DNA of 47,234 nt from a virus. Below the pieces are notes generated by a model. The model was not told where the DNA came from. It ran no database searches and worked only from the letters and a program-made list of their open reading frames with translations. The DNA lies in IMG/VR virus record IMGVR_UViG_3300025636_000009, positions 1-47,234 of that record, one strand, 5' to 3'. Both the position numbers and the translations under genes were made by a program. This document shows, piece after piece, positions 19,601-26,868 of this stretch. Numbering within the stretch: the first letter of the stretch is position 1; every line of letters starts with the position of its first letter.

Positions 19601-21494
19601 TGATTAGTTCTGCATCTCTAGATGTTTTTTCGTTATCAAAGTTATAAGACTGGTCAAATGGTACAATATTTTGATTTTGCTGATACAAAAACCAGTAAAA
19701 AGTTTGTTGAACAATCCAATCTTTGTTTTGCTCAAGCATTAGCTTTGCGTTTTGACGCAGTGTACCTAGTTTTACTCTTTCACAAGCATACTTAATTGTT
19801 TTCCAAGCTGTGTCTGGAGTAGTACCATTAGTAGGTAAGTCTTCTCCATTAGTTGCAACATAATACACGTTTGGAGTAAAGTCGATATCACTCCAAGTCG
19901 GTAATCCGTTTACAACTTTAAGAACGTTACCGTCGGCGCCTGTTGCTAACGGAGCATTGTTTTCTCCGTCAAAAATAATCATTTCGCCAAACTCGCTAAG
20001 AGTATTTCTCTGATCGTGTTGCAAGTATAATGACCAATATGCGTTTTGTAAATCATTATCCGGACGTGATACAAATGAAGACGTATGCTCTCTAACAGCT
20101 CGATAAGTAGCATTCTTCCAGTAGATAACGTCATCTAAATTGTATAATGTACCGTCGGACCATTTGCCTTCCCAGTTAAACCCTGGAATTAATAATTCCC
20201 AAATTCCTGTTCTTGCTCCTGAGAATGTTAGTACTGCTTCGTCTGAAATAGGACCGTCTGGTGCTTCGTTAAGAATAACAGTAGCATACATTGATGCGTT
20301 AGATGAGTCGTCGTCATAACTAACTGATTCAACAGTTTGACCTCTACTAAATCCTTCGCCGGTAACAGTCATACCAACTGTAATTAAATCAGATGCAACA
20401 GAATCTCCTAAGTTTACTTGAATGCGTGTTCCGCTCGAATTTTCTGCTTCATATGGTGCTTGAACTGTAAAGTTACCTGGATTTTCGTTAACACTATCTA
20501 CTAGTGCAACATATAAATCTCCGCCGTATCTTACTACGTTACCTACTTTAAATTCTGTAGCACTGTCCCATGTTCCTGCAATTTCATATGCTTCTGTAAT
20601 TAGTTCCCAAGCATCAGTAGAATCATCGCCGTAATTTGTTGACGGAGTATTTCCGATATTGTTAATAACTTTAGATTGGAATAAGTATCCACCATACTGT
20701 ACAACATCGCCTGGTTGGTAAATTGCATTAGCATCGAATACGCCGTCAAAGTCTAAACCAGGTAGCCATTCTTCCCAATATTCACTAATAAATGTTTCGT
20801 ATAACTCTGTACTGTCTGCAAAGTCTACAAATTCAGCACTTGGAGCATGACCCCAAATACAACGGTACAAACTTGGTCCGTATTTTACAATGTCATTTAG
20901 TTTATAACGAAGCTGACTGCTATCTTCTGAGTCAGTAGCATACACGCCTCTCCAAGATACACCGTATTGTAATAATTTCCAATATTTTTCTGTACTGTCT
21001 TCTACGTCAGTATAGTCGGCTTCTAAACCTTCTAAATCAGTAGCAGCAGAAACATGTGACACAATACATTCGTAAACCGAACCGCCGTAGTTTACAATGC
21101 TACCTACACCATATGTAGTACTTGATGTCCACTCACTTGCCCAAGTTTTAGACTCCGCATAAACGTCCCACTTGTCAATATCTAAATCAAGCACTGCACC
21201 ACTTAAATGCTGTTCGTTACACTTATAAACAATACCACCGAAAATAACAATGTTATCAAGTGCATATTGTGTTAATGGTTCCCACGGGCCTTTCCAAGTT
21301 TGGCCAGTCATCATCAATTCCCACTTAGGTTCAGCTGCGCCTAAATCGCTATAGAAATTATTTGAAGTATGTGGTATTAAACATACATATGCTTTACCGT
21401 TGAACTGTACAATTTCATCTTTGTTGAAGAAAGTCTGATCTCTCCAAGGTCCTGCCCAACTAAAGCGCAATCTACTAATTTTAAATTCTGACAT
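13659..21494 (-). CDS. Giant modular adhesion/virion protein, 2611 residues
   Basis: A paralogue of the 4011-residue protein. Domains in order: seven CBM5/12-like repeats (10-490), the sixth split by an insert at about 340-430; linker; beta-helix (YVATNGEDLP at 545, TYNERLPI at 763, GDELRGTTIQP at 780-790, then RNMTVKGLLGTL at 899); one degenerate helical repeat (625); a carbohydrate-binding-like domain (about 1086-1360) with a GTGY-type domain nested inside it (1150-1237); several YYV beta modules (846, 1563, 1646, 1708, 1770, 1855); five Asp-box-like repeats (1995-2200); the shared STDQDGNFRVGDLF module (2451-2464); and VPTQRAIRTYL near the end. ATG start with AGGA 10 nt upstream. A late promoter lies 29 bp upstream. 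A virion-surface adhesin role is inferred. It has no visible signal peptide or membrane segment. Confidence 0.85.
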   Translation of the reverse strand: MSEFKISRLRFSWAGPWRDQTFFNKDEIVQFNGKAYVCLIPHTSNNFYSDLGAAEPKWELMMTGQTWKGPWEPLTQYALDNIVIFGGIVYKCNEQHLSGAVLDLDIDKWDVYAESKTWASEWTSSTTYGVGSIVNYGGSVYECIVSHVSAATDLEGLEADYTDVEDSTEKYWKLLQYGVSWRGVYATDSEDSSQLRYKLNDIVKYGPSLYRCIWGHAPSAEFVDFADSTELYETFISEYWEEWLPGLDFDGVFDANAIYQPGDVVQYGGYLFQSKVINNIGNTPSTNYGDDSTDAWELITEAYEIAGTWDSATEFKVGNVVRYGGDLYVALVDSVNENPGNFTVQAPYEAENSSGTRIQVNLGDSVASDLITVGMTVTGEGFSRGQTVESVSYDDDSSNASMYATVILNEAPDGPISDEAVLTFSGARTGIWELLIPGFNWEGKWSDGTLYNLDDVIYWKNATYRAVREHTSSFVSRPDNDLQNAYWSLYLQHDQRNTLSEFGEMIIFDGENNAPLATGADGNVLKVVNGLPTWSDIDFTPNVYYVATNGEDLPTNGTTPDTAWKTIKYACERVKLGTLRQNAKLMLEQNKDWIVQQTFYWFLYQQNQNIVPFDQSYNFDNEKTSRDAELIIDGVIRDVKRGGNAQTVRATLSYFDLESTNKFTNATVAEQAEFFIAFFVELFSNIELAITNTAPAQNYQVLEGVENPVAQYFNNGITIEDDAVTFVQALERILLDAFVAGSPSSVPPENQGTYSTINIKSGTYNERLPIKMPPNTALNGDELRGTTIQPAAPVNTLCTRTLGFINQFIVGSTVNMENNTPVQFVSLNPVEDISTVIGDVIPGKTYYVIGSTITDTTFSVSEVLDGPAVELTTNIGAMYVYGGEALGDMIQVTNDCGVRNMTVKGLLGTLSVENEYLTRRPTGGAYVGFDPGEGPDDTSVWITARSPYIQNVTTFGKGCTGCKIDSTLHNGGNRSMVSNDFTQIISDGIGIWARGGDALTECVSVFSYYNYAGYFAEDGARIRATNGNSSYGTFGCVAEGFDIAEVPATGTVNNRNNDAVARPVSALGAQSEVLKIEYEHAGEEYYTETTNLLKQSNNLLAASWQSDGEVSIVRANTTPYDGEFAWKVTANTSLTDSSYISQNVTLSPQGRTYTNIAGTNVSGSGIDATFDVTVFSERYDVTINNSGSGYVVGNEITLDGRSFGGRSPENDITITVQDLSITAISGIDADGIVPTGSALPYTVSVHVKQGTANYIDFYNIFSGFAQRTLYARFNFATEEVTTQTLADGIGEPFNLQANFLDDGWWRIQYTIVDETAQNTQLQFKIYPRGIDGIQGYTNIYGAQIEIGDAMSFFLETYENTPTSYANVLVQGAGKDARVIANELRSGSIYQSRILESTIIRKGGLGYNFQSNNAQGGNREYLVLAQSEVSTAAEYEGMRLSVSSGKGAGQYGIISNYDPITKFASITKESFGQQEVVAADAVSNRLLLGSGADFHRLYTDQAITFTPTTYNIDVISSSQSQVTVVGTRGDLNNTMVVTTTERLRVGQKVNFSGPVFGGVITNFDYYIIDVVDDTDIQLSTSLGGAVWPLTNVNVEDAVDEFQGFPTFTLNYPDGTSFLEASTTDNMEVTLPIQFTGRAIGGIELGDTYYIHDVYENNKFSISTAIREVTVTATSSADNSLTISDTSIFNPLDAIIFKDGVIGGIQDKQRYYVKEIINGTNFTITSALVNTIATTTEAVTNLITVTSTAGFIAGNPIMFTGITFGGIVSDTVYYIQVVNDATSFTISATPGGAAVALTSSTGEVIVRSATSESILTNATGSIVGTSPGGKEPLEAGRDLMEGSFFTEIFGGITSSTTYYVKDKFEAGSIFEITITDEEGGVVDVSLIEETGSMQINAVGWDHINPGFPLVSAFDSTSVYEVLPRIEFSLPDFYQLEMTGVGIPEFTPQTIISNGFLPIAIPRYGAGVFTTTEYLGWDTEINLPIEGAEVTVENPDANGGWVDGCYGNGTWFLLSETGKNCLYSVSDGLTWLSVDLPTLSTGTWQSVAYGNGTFVAIANGEQKFAYSTNNCSTWTTVNVTAAPANDYRDIAYGKEIFVAIDGSSNWAVVSTDNGETWIETQIDLSEDSTANNWRTVKYGNGRFVAVSEDDRPAAYSFDGVTWYSSTTPVSGTALEYGQGLFVVINNTQGICCTSYDGLQWDVQPIISESNYATIGFTFDAATKKGWFLTLDETGTIANKISGGARAQANVEITGQSITKISMFEPGSGYEEDSFGPNITINDPNNSEEALVQLRIGNGTLGAPTFVNFGNGYNTTSTGISLRGSGFSDQFQEGLRLIASDITRFPGPGDNLQFNGSDQVYRVATATPLRGTTTPNLEAIIQLSPQVDQEDSPIHNTPFTIRSRFSQVRLTNHDFLNIGFGNEQQSNYPDLPEDTGLEPQDEIQETNNGRVFYSSTDQDGNFRVGDLFAVEQATGIVTLSADEFGLDGLTELAIGGVALGGSPVTINAFSTDGTFVANSNNLVPTQRAIRTYLASRLSQGGADTFTGLLQAGTVKVGGPDIITSSVVEGGEGWQVKIPTKAMFDGPFGNSGWAGDGLAMSYFMKTLVDPTRGGQQ
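14895..15512 (-). repeat. Sialidase-like Asp-box repeats (2611-residue protein)
   Basis: Residues 1995-2200 hold about five units with YGNGxFVA-type strands and turns such as SVSDGLTW, STDNGETW and SFDGVTW. The pattern matches Asp-box beta-propeller blades and is shared with the 4011-residue protein. Confidence 0.6.
17415..18239 (-). other. Carbohydrate-binding-like domain with nested insert
   Basis: Residues 1086-1360 of the 2611-residue protein begin with LLKQSNNLLAASW and end with IYGAQIEIG and an SYANVLVQ tail. This is the layout of a jelly-roll ligand-binding domain often found in phage fibres (N-terminal NLLxxSN, later W-x-R and GAQxE). A module of about 87 residues (1150-1237; GTNVSGSGIDATF to NDITITV) interrupts it between two beta-strands. 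The interrupting module resembles residues 331-420 of the 4011-residue protein. Confidence 0.5.
20025..21467 (-). repeat. Seven CBM5/12-like repeats (2611-residue protein)
   Basis: Repeats start near residues 13, 67, 118, 181, 249, 305 and 441, with the same W-x-x-x-W / D-x-V-x-Y-G-G-x-x-Y pattern as the 4011-residue protein. The sixth copy is interrupted by an unrelated beta-rich insert of about 90 residues. Confidence 0.65.
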
Positions 21495-21523
21495 CTATGC
21501 GGTTTCCTATTAATTCTTTTACA

Positions 21524-21531
21524 TATTTATA
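21524..21531 (-). promoter_or_regulatory. T4-type late promoter for the 2611-residue gene
   Basis: An exact TATAAATA on the minus strand, 29 bp before the ATG at 21494 and overlapping the last codons of the 125-residue gene upstream. Confidence 0.75.
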
Positions 21532-21904
21532 TGACTATCTGAGTCGGGTCGTAAGTGTATGATTGGTTAATTCTAACTACTAGTTCACCTTCGCTGTTTA
21601 CATAATAATACATATTTTTATTATCCCAACGATACTGATCCCATTGTAAGTTAGTATACGGTCTTGAGTGATCTACTTCAATACGTCCATCAAAAAAGTC
21701 AACTCCGTATTCAAACTCTGTAAAGTCATCTGATGATGCTCCAGGATTGTTAATTGTAATTGCATCAACGTCTTTTAGCTGATCAATTTTTGCAAAAAAC
21801 AAAGTACCTTCGTCAGTTCTGCGAAGTGCGTAAAAATATCTCGGTTGTCCTACACCTAGTAGTTCTGTAATACTTGGCTGTCCGCCTACGTAAAATGCTG
21901 ACAT
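21527..21904 (-). CDS. Hypothetical virion-associated protein, 125 residues
   Basis: I do not recognise the family. The protein is soluble-looking, rich in Asp, Tyr and Phe, with several predicted beta-strands (RYFYALRRT, TLFFAKI, MYYYVNSEGELVVRI). The ATG follows a strong AAGGAG 8 nt upstream. It lies 12 bp after the 109-residue gene and its last codons overlap the late promoter of the 2611-residue gene. Its place between giant fibre genes suggests a structural, fibre-attachment or assembly role, which is inference from context only. Confidence 0.7.
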   Translation of the reverse strand: MSAFYVGGQPSITELLGVGQPRYFYALRRTDEGTLFFAKIDQLKDVDAITINNPGASSDDFTEFEYGVDFFDGRIEVDHSRPYTNLQWDQYRWDNKNMYYYVNSEGELVVRINQSYTYDPTQIVI

Positions 21905-21916
21905 AAATTATTCTCC

Positions 21917-22246
21917 TTATACAATCTCAACTGTACTTAATATAGCGTCAACGCTGTCGTCTACATTTACAGTTACAAATAGATTGTTGTTTGGTGTTAA
22001 AATTAGTTTTTCTCCACCGTTTAAAACTCTTAAACTTGTGTTTGGCGGAATTACAATTTCTTTAGCATAATAGCCTCTAACGCTATCTTCATCTTGTAAT
22101 TCTACATCTACAAGTACTGTACCGTTTGTAGTATTTGCTAAACTAAATCCAACTACTGTAACTCTAGCATTTTCGTTTGTTGCTAGTACTTCTTCAGTTG
22201 CTGTTCCTAAATTAGGTACTACTTTATTTTTAAATGTTGTTGCCAT
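21917..22246 (-). CDS. Small beta-rich virion protein (paralogue 2 of 3)
   Basis: A 109-residue protein with the pattern ARVTVVGFSLAN, VDVELQDED, KEIVIPPNTSLRVLNGGEKLIL and FVTVNV, matching in order the strands of the proteins at 32752-33093 and 1247-1567. The best-conserved part is the central [KE]-x-[IVL]-[IVT]-[IL]-P-P-x-x-[ST]/[EF] strand and turn. ATG start with AGGA 7 nt upstream. It begins 4 bp after the stop of the 1494-residue gene, so translation may be coupled. The function is unknown; a structural partner of the adjacent fibre is plausible. Confidence 0.75.
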   Translation of the reverse strand: MATTFKNKVVPNLGTATEEVLATNENARVTVVGFSLANTTNGTVLVDVELQDEDSVRGYYAKEIVIPPNTSLRVLNGGEKLILTPNNNLFVTVNVDDSVDAILSTVEIV

Positions 22247-22250
22247 ATCT

Positions 22251-25200
22251 TTATCCTAATACCAATACCGTTGCCAGTGCAATTTCTTCAGCATCACCTC
22301 GTGTAATACCCGATCCTGATCCTGCTACAGATACCCAGTTTTGTCCATCCCATATTTCAACACGACTGTCTTGAGTATTAAATCTCATTTGTCCTGTTTC
22401 GGTATAGAGTAATGGAGGTCTTTGTCCACTAGTACCAATCGGTAATACAACACCGTATGAACCGCCAAACTTAACATAACCATTACCGGTACTTTCGAAA
22501 GAAGTTATACTATTAGTAACAGTATTTGTAATAGTGCTGTTTTTAAACGATAAATTATCAAATTTAACTGCCCCAGTGCCGTTTGCGCTTAATCTTAAAT
22601 CTGTATCTGCTGTTGTAGTTTCAATTACGTTTCCGTCAATGCGAATATTATCTACATCAATTCGAGGTGCTGTAAGTGTAGTTGTATCTATTGTAACTAC
22701 TGTTGAGCCTTGAACATCAAATCTTATTACACCGTCATTAGATCCTTCAGTTAACTCTGCTGTAACTTTTGTATTACCGTCTAAGTCTTCAACACCTTTT
22801 AAGTTAACCCAATTAGTTCCGTTGTACCCTTCAAAGCGTGTTAAATCAGTATTGTAGCGAACTTGTCCTGTTGCGGCTGTTGGACGTTCTAGTGTAGTAC
22901 CAGTTGGAAGCTTTAATGCTCCTGTAGCATTAATATTAACTAGATCGCTTCCTGGCTCAATATTAAAATCACCACTTGTAGTAATTGTTGACCCGTTAAT
23001 ATCAAATGTATCAATGATAATAGAGCCAGTACCATTTGCACGTAGTTCTAGATTGCTATTTGAAAGTGTAGTTGTAATAAAGTTGTCATCAATTAAAATA
23101 TCGCCAGTACTAAAACTGTTAGCAGTAATTCTTCCACTACTTGCAATATTTCCTACAGTAATTGTTCCGTTAACTGTTAAGTTCTGTTCTAATACAACAT
23201 CGTTGCTAGGTACATAAATTTGGCCTGATCCGTTTGCACGTAGTTCTAAATTCGAGTCTGTTTCAGTTGTAGTAATTCTATTACCGCTAATTTGGATGTC
23301 TTCAAATTGAACAACAGTTGCACTAATAATTACATCGCCATCAACATCTAAGTTACCAGTTAATGTAATATCACCTACTTGTGTTACGTTACCGGTATGC
23401 GTAATGTTTCCAACTACATTAGTATCTTTTAGTGTAGTTGATCCGTTAACAGTTAAATCTTGTTCAATTACAACATCGTTAGTTGGTACATAAACTTCGC
23501 CTACACCGTTTGCTCGTAGTTCTAAATTACTGTTTGATTGTGTAGTTGTAACGAAATTGTCATCTAATAGTAAATTGCCAGTTGTATAAGTGTTAGATGC
23601 AATGTTGTTAGATGCAATTAGACTATTAGTTGTAACAGTGCTTACAACATTTAAATTATTAGTTACTTCAACATCGTTACTTGGAATAGAAATAATACCA
23701 AACTCAGTAGCACGTAATTCTAAATCACTGTTAGATTCTGTAGTAGTAATGAAGTTATCTTCAATCTTAATATCTTCAAACTGTGCTGTGCTTGAAACTG
23801 TAATATTACCAGTAATTCTAAAATCACCAGTTAAGTTAATATTTCCAGTCTGTGTTGTATTACCAACCTGTGTAACGTTACCTTGAATGTCTACATCTTG
23901 TAAGTTAGTTGAGCCAATTACTGTCAAGTCTTCGTCAATTACAACATCGTTGCTAGGAACGTAAACAACACCAGTACCGTTAGCACGTAAGTCTAAGTCA
24001 CTGTTTGATTGAGTTGTTTGAATAAAGTTGTCATCAATAACAATGTCGCCAGTTGTAAAACTATCAGCAGTAATTAAACCAGTAGTTGTTAAATTGTTTG
24101 CATCAATATCATTGTCAACTGTTAGATCATTAACAATCTGTACATTATTGTTTGGAATTAAAATTTTACCTGTGCCTGTTGCACGTAATTCTAAATCTGC
24201 ATTTGATGTAGTTGTTGTAATGTAGTTGTCATCTACTAAAATTTCTTCAAACTGTGCTGCACCAGTAACATCCAAATCTTGTGTTACTGTTACATTGCCT
24301 GTTACTGTGGCATCGCCAGTCTGAACAACATCACCAACATGAGTTAACGATCCTGTAATATTTGTATTTGATAAATTTGTAATACCATCTACAGTTAAAT
24401 CATTATCAATTTGTACATTATTTTCTGGAACATAAATTTCGCCAGTTCCGTTAGCACGTAATTCTAAATCACTATTTGAATCAGTAGTTGTAATGTAATT
24501 GTCAGTAATAGTAATACTGTCTAAATTAACATTATTGACAAACAAATTCTTCCAAGTTTTAGTACTTGTACCTAGTGAATATGTACTTGCAGTTTTAGGG
24601 TTGATATCTGAATCAATACCTGCTATAATTTCAATAGTGTCAGTTTCTTCATCACCGATTGTAATGTTGCCGCCGATTGTAACGTTGCCGGTTACATCTA
24701 AACTACCAGTTACATTTACGTCTGAGTTTAGATTTACAATTCCGCTGCCACCTTCAAAGTTAGCATCTTGTGTAAGTGTTTCAATTGTGTTGCCACTAAT
24801 GCGCCAGTCGCCGGTTTCAATCTTAGTACCATCAATAAATGTAGTATCGCCATTGGTATTAAATGTAACACCGTTTTCTGTATTAATTTCAAAGTCACTT
24901 ACAGCAAATTGTACGTTACCTGTTTCTTGGTTAACGTAGAACAAATCGCCTATACGGAAGTCGCCTTTATGGTCTACTGAATTGTAGCGTATTTTTGCAC
25001 TTTCAGTTTCAACAATTTCGTTTGCTTGAATAACAGTATTTGGATCGTTAGTTACTTCTTTACCGTTACCAATGTATGCTAAATTGTGTCCAATAGCGTA
25101 CATAATAACGCCAGGACCTTGACCTACTAAACCAAAGTTACCGTATACACTTGCACTTGCAATCAAACGCACTTCTGCACCAAAGTCACGTAAGTCAAAA

Positions 25201-26735
25201 CTATCAATAGTTGTTGCTGTAGCAGTGCCGTCTGTAATGCTTTGTGGTGTTAAATCAAATCCATCTAAGTCTAAGTAATTACTTACATAAACATCACTGC
25301 CATCTACACTATCAATGGTGCCTGTAAGCACTGTAGAAGCATCAGCGCTAGTGATAGTTAATGTATTACCTTGTGTAAAGGTTCCTGTAATACCACTTAG
25401 TGTTAGCTTAGTTTTACCTGTTCCTCTGCGTCCTGTTGTTCCGTCATATGCATACATAGAACGGTTTGCAAAGTATGTAAAGCTGTTTAGCCATTCAACC
25501 CTTGCACCGTTAGTTAGCACTACTGCGTCAACACCCGGGGTAATAAATGTTACTGAGTGAAATAATAATGCAGTGTTTATTGAGCTGCTTGATGCTACTG
25601 AGCCATCTAAAAATACACCTTTACCTGCATCACCTTCGTTAAATCCTCTTGGATCTGTTGGACTTGTTACACTGCCTTCAGTAATTACTGTGATGTTTCT
25701 AATGTATGGCGAACGACTTGTTGCTGTATAACCTGTTGCGTACTTAAACGCATAACCCGGGCTGTAAAACCCTGTAACAGTCAATTCTTCAACAGTTGTT
25801 TCGCCGTTAAGTAAAAATGCATCATTTGTGTTTGTTGCAACTGTTGGTTCGATTGTTACAGCACGAATACCTTCGCCTCTAACTGTAACTCCTGCAGGAA
25901 CAGTTAGTGGAAATTCTTCAGTGTATACACCCGGACTAATAAGAATAGTGTCGCCGGCAACTGCTACACTTAGAGCATGTTTAACACTTGCAAACGGATC
26001 AAAAAAGTGATCGCCTACATGCGTGTCATCGCCGTTTTCAGCAACATAATATGTGTTACCATTTGTTAGTGTAAAGTCAATATTACCTACATCTAGATTA
26101 TCACTAACAATAAGACTTGATGCACGTAAATTATTAACCCATACATCGTTCCACTGTTTACCGCCTGCTTCCGGGTCACTACCAAGTGCGTATACATCGT
26201 CTACGTCTGGAATAATATTAGACGAAACATCAGCATTAAAAATAACGTTGTCGGTATCTGCATCACCAATTGTAATATTACCGTCTGCTGTAATGTTGCC
26301 GCTTGCGTAAATATTTCCGTCAACATTTAAATTACTGTGTACATTTACTGCACCAGTTCCATTTGGACGAAATTCTAGGTTTGCGTTTGAATTGTTTGTT
26401 GTAATAGCATTGCCTTCAATGTCAATGCTGTCAATTCTAATTTTGTTAAGTGCTACAACAGTGTCTAGTGTTGCTAAATTTAAGTAAGGACTAGTAGTAC
26501 TTATAGTGTTACCTTCAACAGTTACATCTGCCAAGTCTGCTTTATTAGTAACAATTAAATTTGTAGTTCTTGTAGTTCCGGAAACATCTAACTCGTATTG
26601 AGGTGCATTATTTTTAACGCCGATACGCTGGTTATTAACATCTAGATACAATAAGTCTGTCTCAAAGGCCAAGTCAATCCCATTACGGATTAAGTTAGAC
26701 TTTAAGAGCGGACCTGATATGCGACCAACAGCCAT
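22251..26735 (-). CDS. Tail-fibre-like repeat protein, 1494 residues
   Basis: N-terminus MAVGRISGPLLKSNLIRNG matches that of the 1771-residue neighbour. Then follow one fibre repeat (107), a beta-helix (YYVAENGDDT at 229, PGVYTEEFPLTVPAGV at 268-283, RSPYIRNITV at 341), the shared module (IGHNLAYIGNG at 548 and GDFRIGDLF at 591-599), and a repeat array with LELRANGTG cores at about 746-1240. The C-terminus contains two copies of an LP-x-GT-x-x-xRP / RxNT / W pattern (1276-1311, 1430-1467). The ATG has GAGGAG close upstream and a leader of about 100 nt. It is paralogous over its whole length to the 1771-residue protein. A fibrous, probably trimeric, virion protein is inferred. Confidence 0.85.
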   Translation of the reverse strand: MAVGRISGPLLKSNLIRNGIDLAFETDLLYLDVNNQRIGVKNNAPQYELDVSGTTRTTNLIVTNKADLADVTVEGNTISTTSPYLNLATLDTVVALNKIRIDSIDIEGNAITTNNSNANLEFRPNGTGAVNVHSNLNVDGNIYASGNITADGNITIGDADTDNVIFNADVSSNIIPDVDDVYALGSDPEAGGKQWNDVWVNNLRASSLIVSDNLDVGNIDFTLTNGNTYYVAENGDDTHVGDHFFDPFASVKHALSVAVAGDTILISPGVYTEEFPLTVPAGVTVRGEGIRAVTIEPTVATNTNDAFLLNGETTVEELTVTGFYSPGYAFKYATGYTATSRSPYIRNITVITEGSVTSPTDPRGFNEGDAGKGVFLDGSVASSSSINTALLFHSVTFITPGVDAVVLTNGARVEWLNSFTYFANRSMYAYDGTTGRRGTGKTKLTLSGITGTFTQGNTLTITSADASTVLTGTIDSVDGSDVYVSNYLDLDGFDLTPQSITDGTATATTIDSFDLRDFGAEVRLIASASVYGNFGLVGQGPGVIMYAIGHNLAYIGNGKEVTNDPNTVIQANEIVETESAKIRYNSVDHKGDFRIGDLFYVNQETGNVQFAVSDFEINTENGVTFNTNGDTTFIDGTKIETGDWRISGNTIETLTQDANFEGGSGIVNLNSDVNVTGSLDVTGNVTIGGNITIGDEETDTIEIIAGIDSDINPKTASTYSLGTSTKTWKNLFVNNVNLDSITITDNYITTTDSNSDLELRANGTGEIYVPENNVQIDNDLTVDGITNLSNTNITGSLTHVGDVVQTGDATVTGNVTVTQDLDVTGAAQFEEILVDDNYITTTTSNADLELRATGTGKILIPNNNVQIVNDLTVDNDIDANNLTTTGLITADSFTTGDIVIDDNFIQTTQSNSDLDLRANGTGVVYVPSNDVVIDEDLTVIGSTNLQDVDIQGNVTQVGNTTQTGNINLTGDFRITGNITVSSTAQFEDIKIEDNFITTTESNSDLELRATEFGIISIPSNDVEVTNNLNVVSTVTTNSLIASNNIASNTYTTGNLLLDDNFVTTTQSNSNLELRANGVGEVYVPTNDVVIEQDLTVNGSTTLKDTNVVGNITHTGNVTQVGDITLTGNLDVDGDVIISATVVQFEDIQISGNRITTTETDSNLELRANGSGQIYVPSNDVVLEQNLTVNGTITVGNIASSGRITANSFSTGDILIDDNFITTTLSNSNLELRANGTGSIIIDTFDINGSTITTSGDFNIEPGSDLVNINATGALKLPTGTTLERPTAATGQVRYNTDLTRFEGYNGTNWVNLKGVEDLDGNTKVTAELTEGSNDGVIRFDVQGSTVVTIDTTTLTAPRIDVDNIRIDGNVIETTTADTDLRLSANGTGAVKFDNLSFKNSTITNTVTNSITSFESTGNGYVKFGGSYGVVLPIGTSGQRPPLLYTETGQMRFNTQDSRVEIWDGQNWVSVAGSGSGITRGDAEEIALATVLVLG
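23016..24518 (-). repeat. Two-unit super-repeat in the 1494-residue fibre
   Basis: The core DNxITTTxSNxxLELRANGTG recurs at residues 746, 836, 903, 994, 1060, 1152 and 1218. The gaps are 90, 67, 91, 66, 92 and 66, giving a strict long/short alternation and a super-period of 157-158 residues (about 474 bp). Long units contain GNxTHxGxxxQTG strands; short units contain a SFTTGD-type segment. Confidence 0.8.
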
Positions 26736-26868
26736 CTCTTCTCCTCAATACGGGGATCCTGTCCCTCCAACCACCTTGCATTGCGGGTTGACCACAGTTT
26801 GGACTTGTAAAGCAAGAGTCGCTGCTTTACATTAATAGTATTTATCGATTATTGATAAAAGTAGTCGA
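26736..26868 (-). other. Long 5' leader between the 1771- and 1494-residue genes
   Basis: This 133-bp gap has no gene. It holds the late promoter for the 1494-residue gene (26839-26846) and a perfect 8-bp inverted repeat with an 8-nt loop (26807-26814 with 26823-26830). Given the promoter, transcription would start within a few bases of this hairpin, placing it at the 5' end of the mRNA. A weaker CAACC/GGTTG pair lies nearer the gene. A 6-bp inverted repeat (26841-26846 with 26854-26859) overlaps the promoter. No U-run follows the hairpin, so a terminator is unlikely. Confidence 0.5.
26839..26846 (-). promoter_or_regulatory. T4-type late promoter for the 1494-residue gene
   Basis: GATAAATA on the minus strand, 103 bp before the ATG at 26735. 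It leaves an unusually long leader that carries a hairpin. Confidence 0.6.

Noticed and set aside
23016-24518. CRISPR-like regular repetition
   Set aside because: The repeats are in-frame protein repeats of a fibre gene with diverged sequence, not identical direct repeats with unique spacers.
26760-26835. Possible tRNA or tRNA-like fold in the leader before the 1494-residue gene
   Set aside because: No T-loop (GTTCRA) and no acceptor stem can be paired; the anticodon-like hairpin has a bulge and a 5-nt loop.
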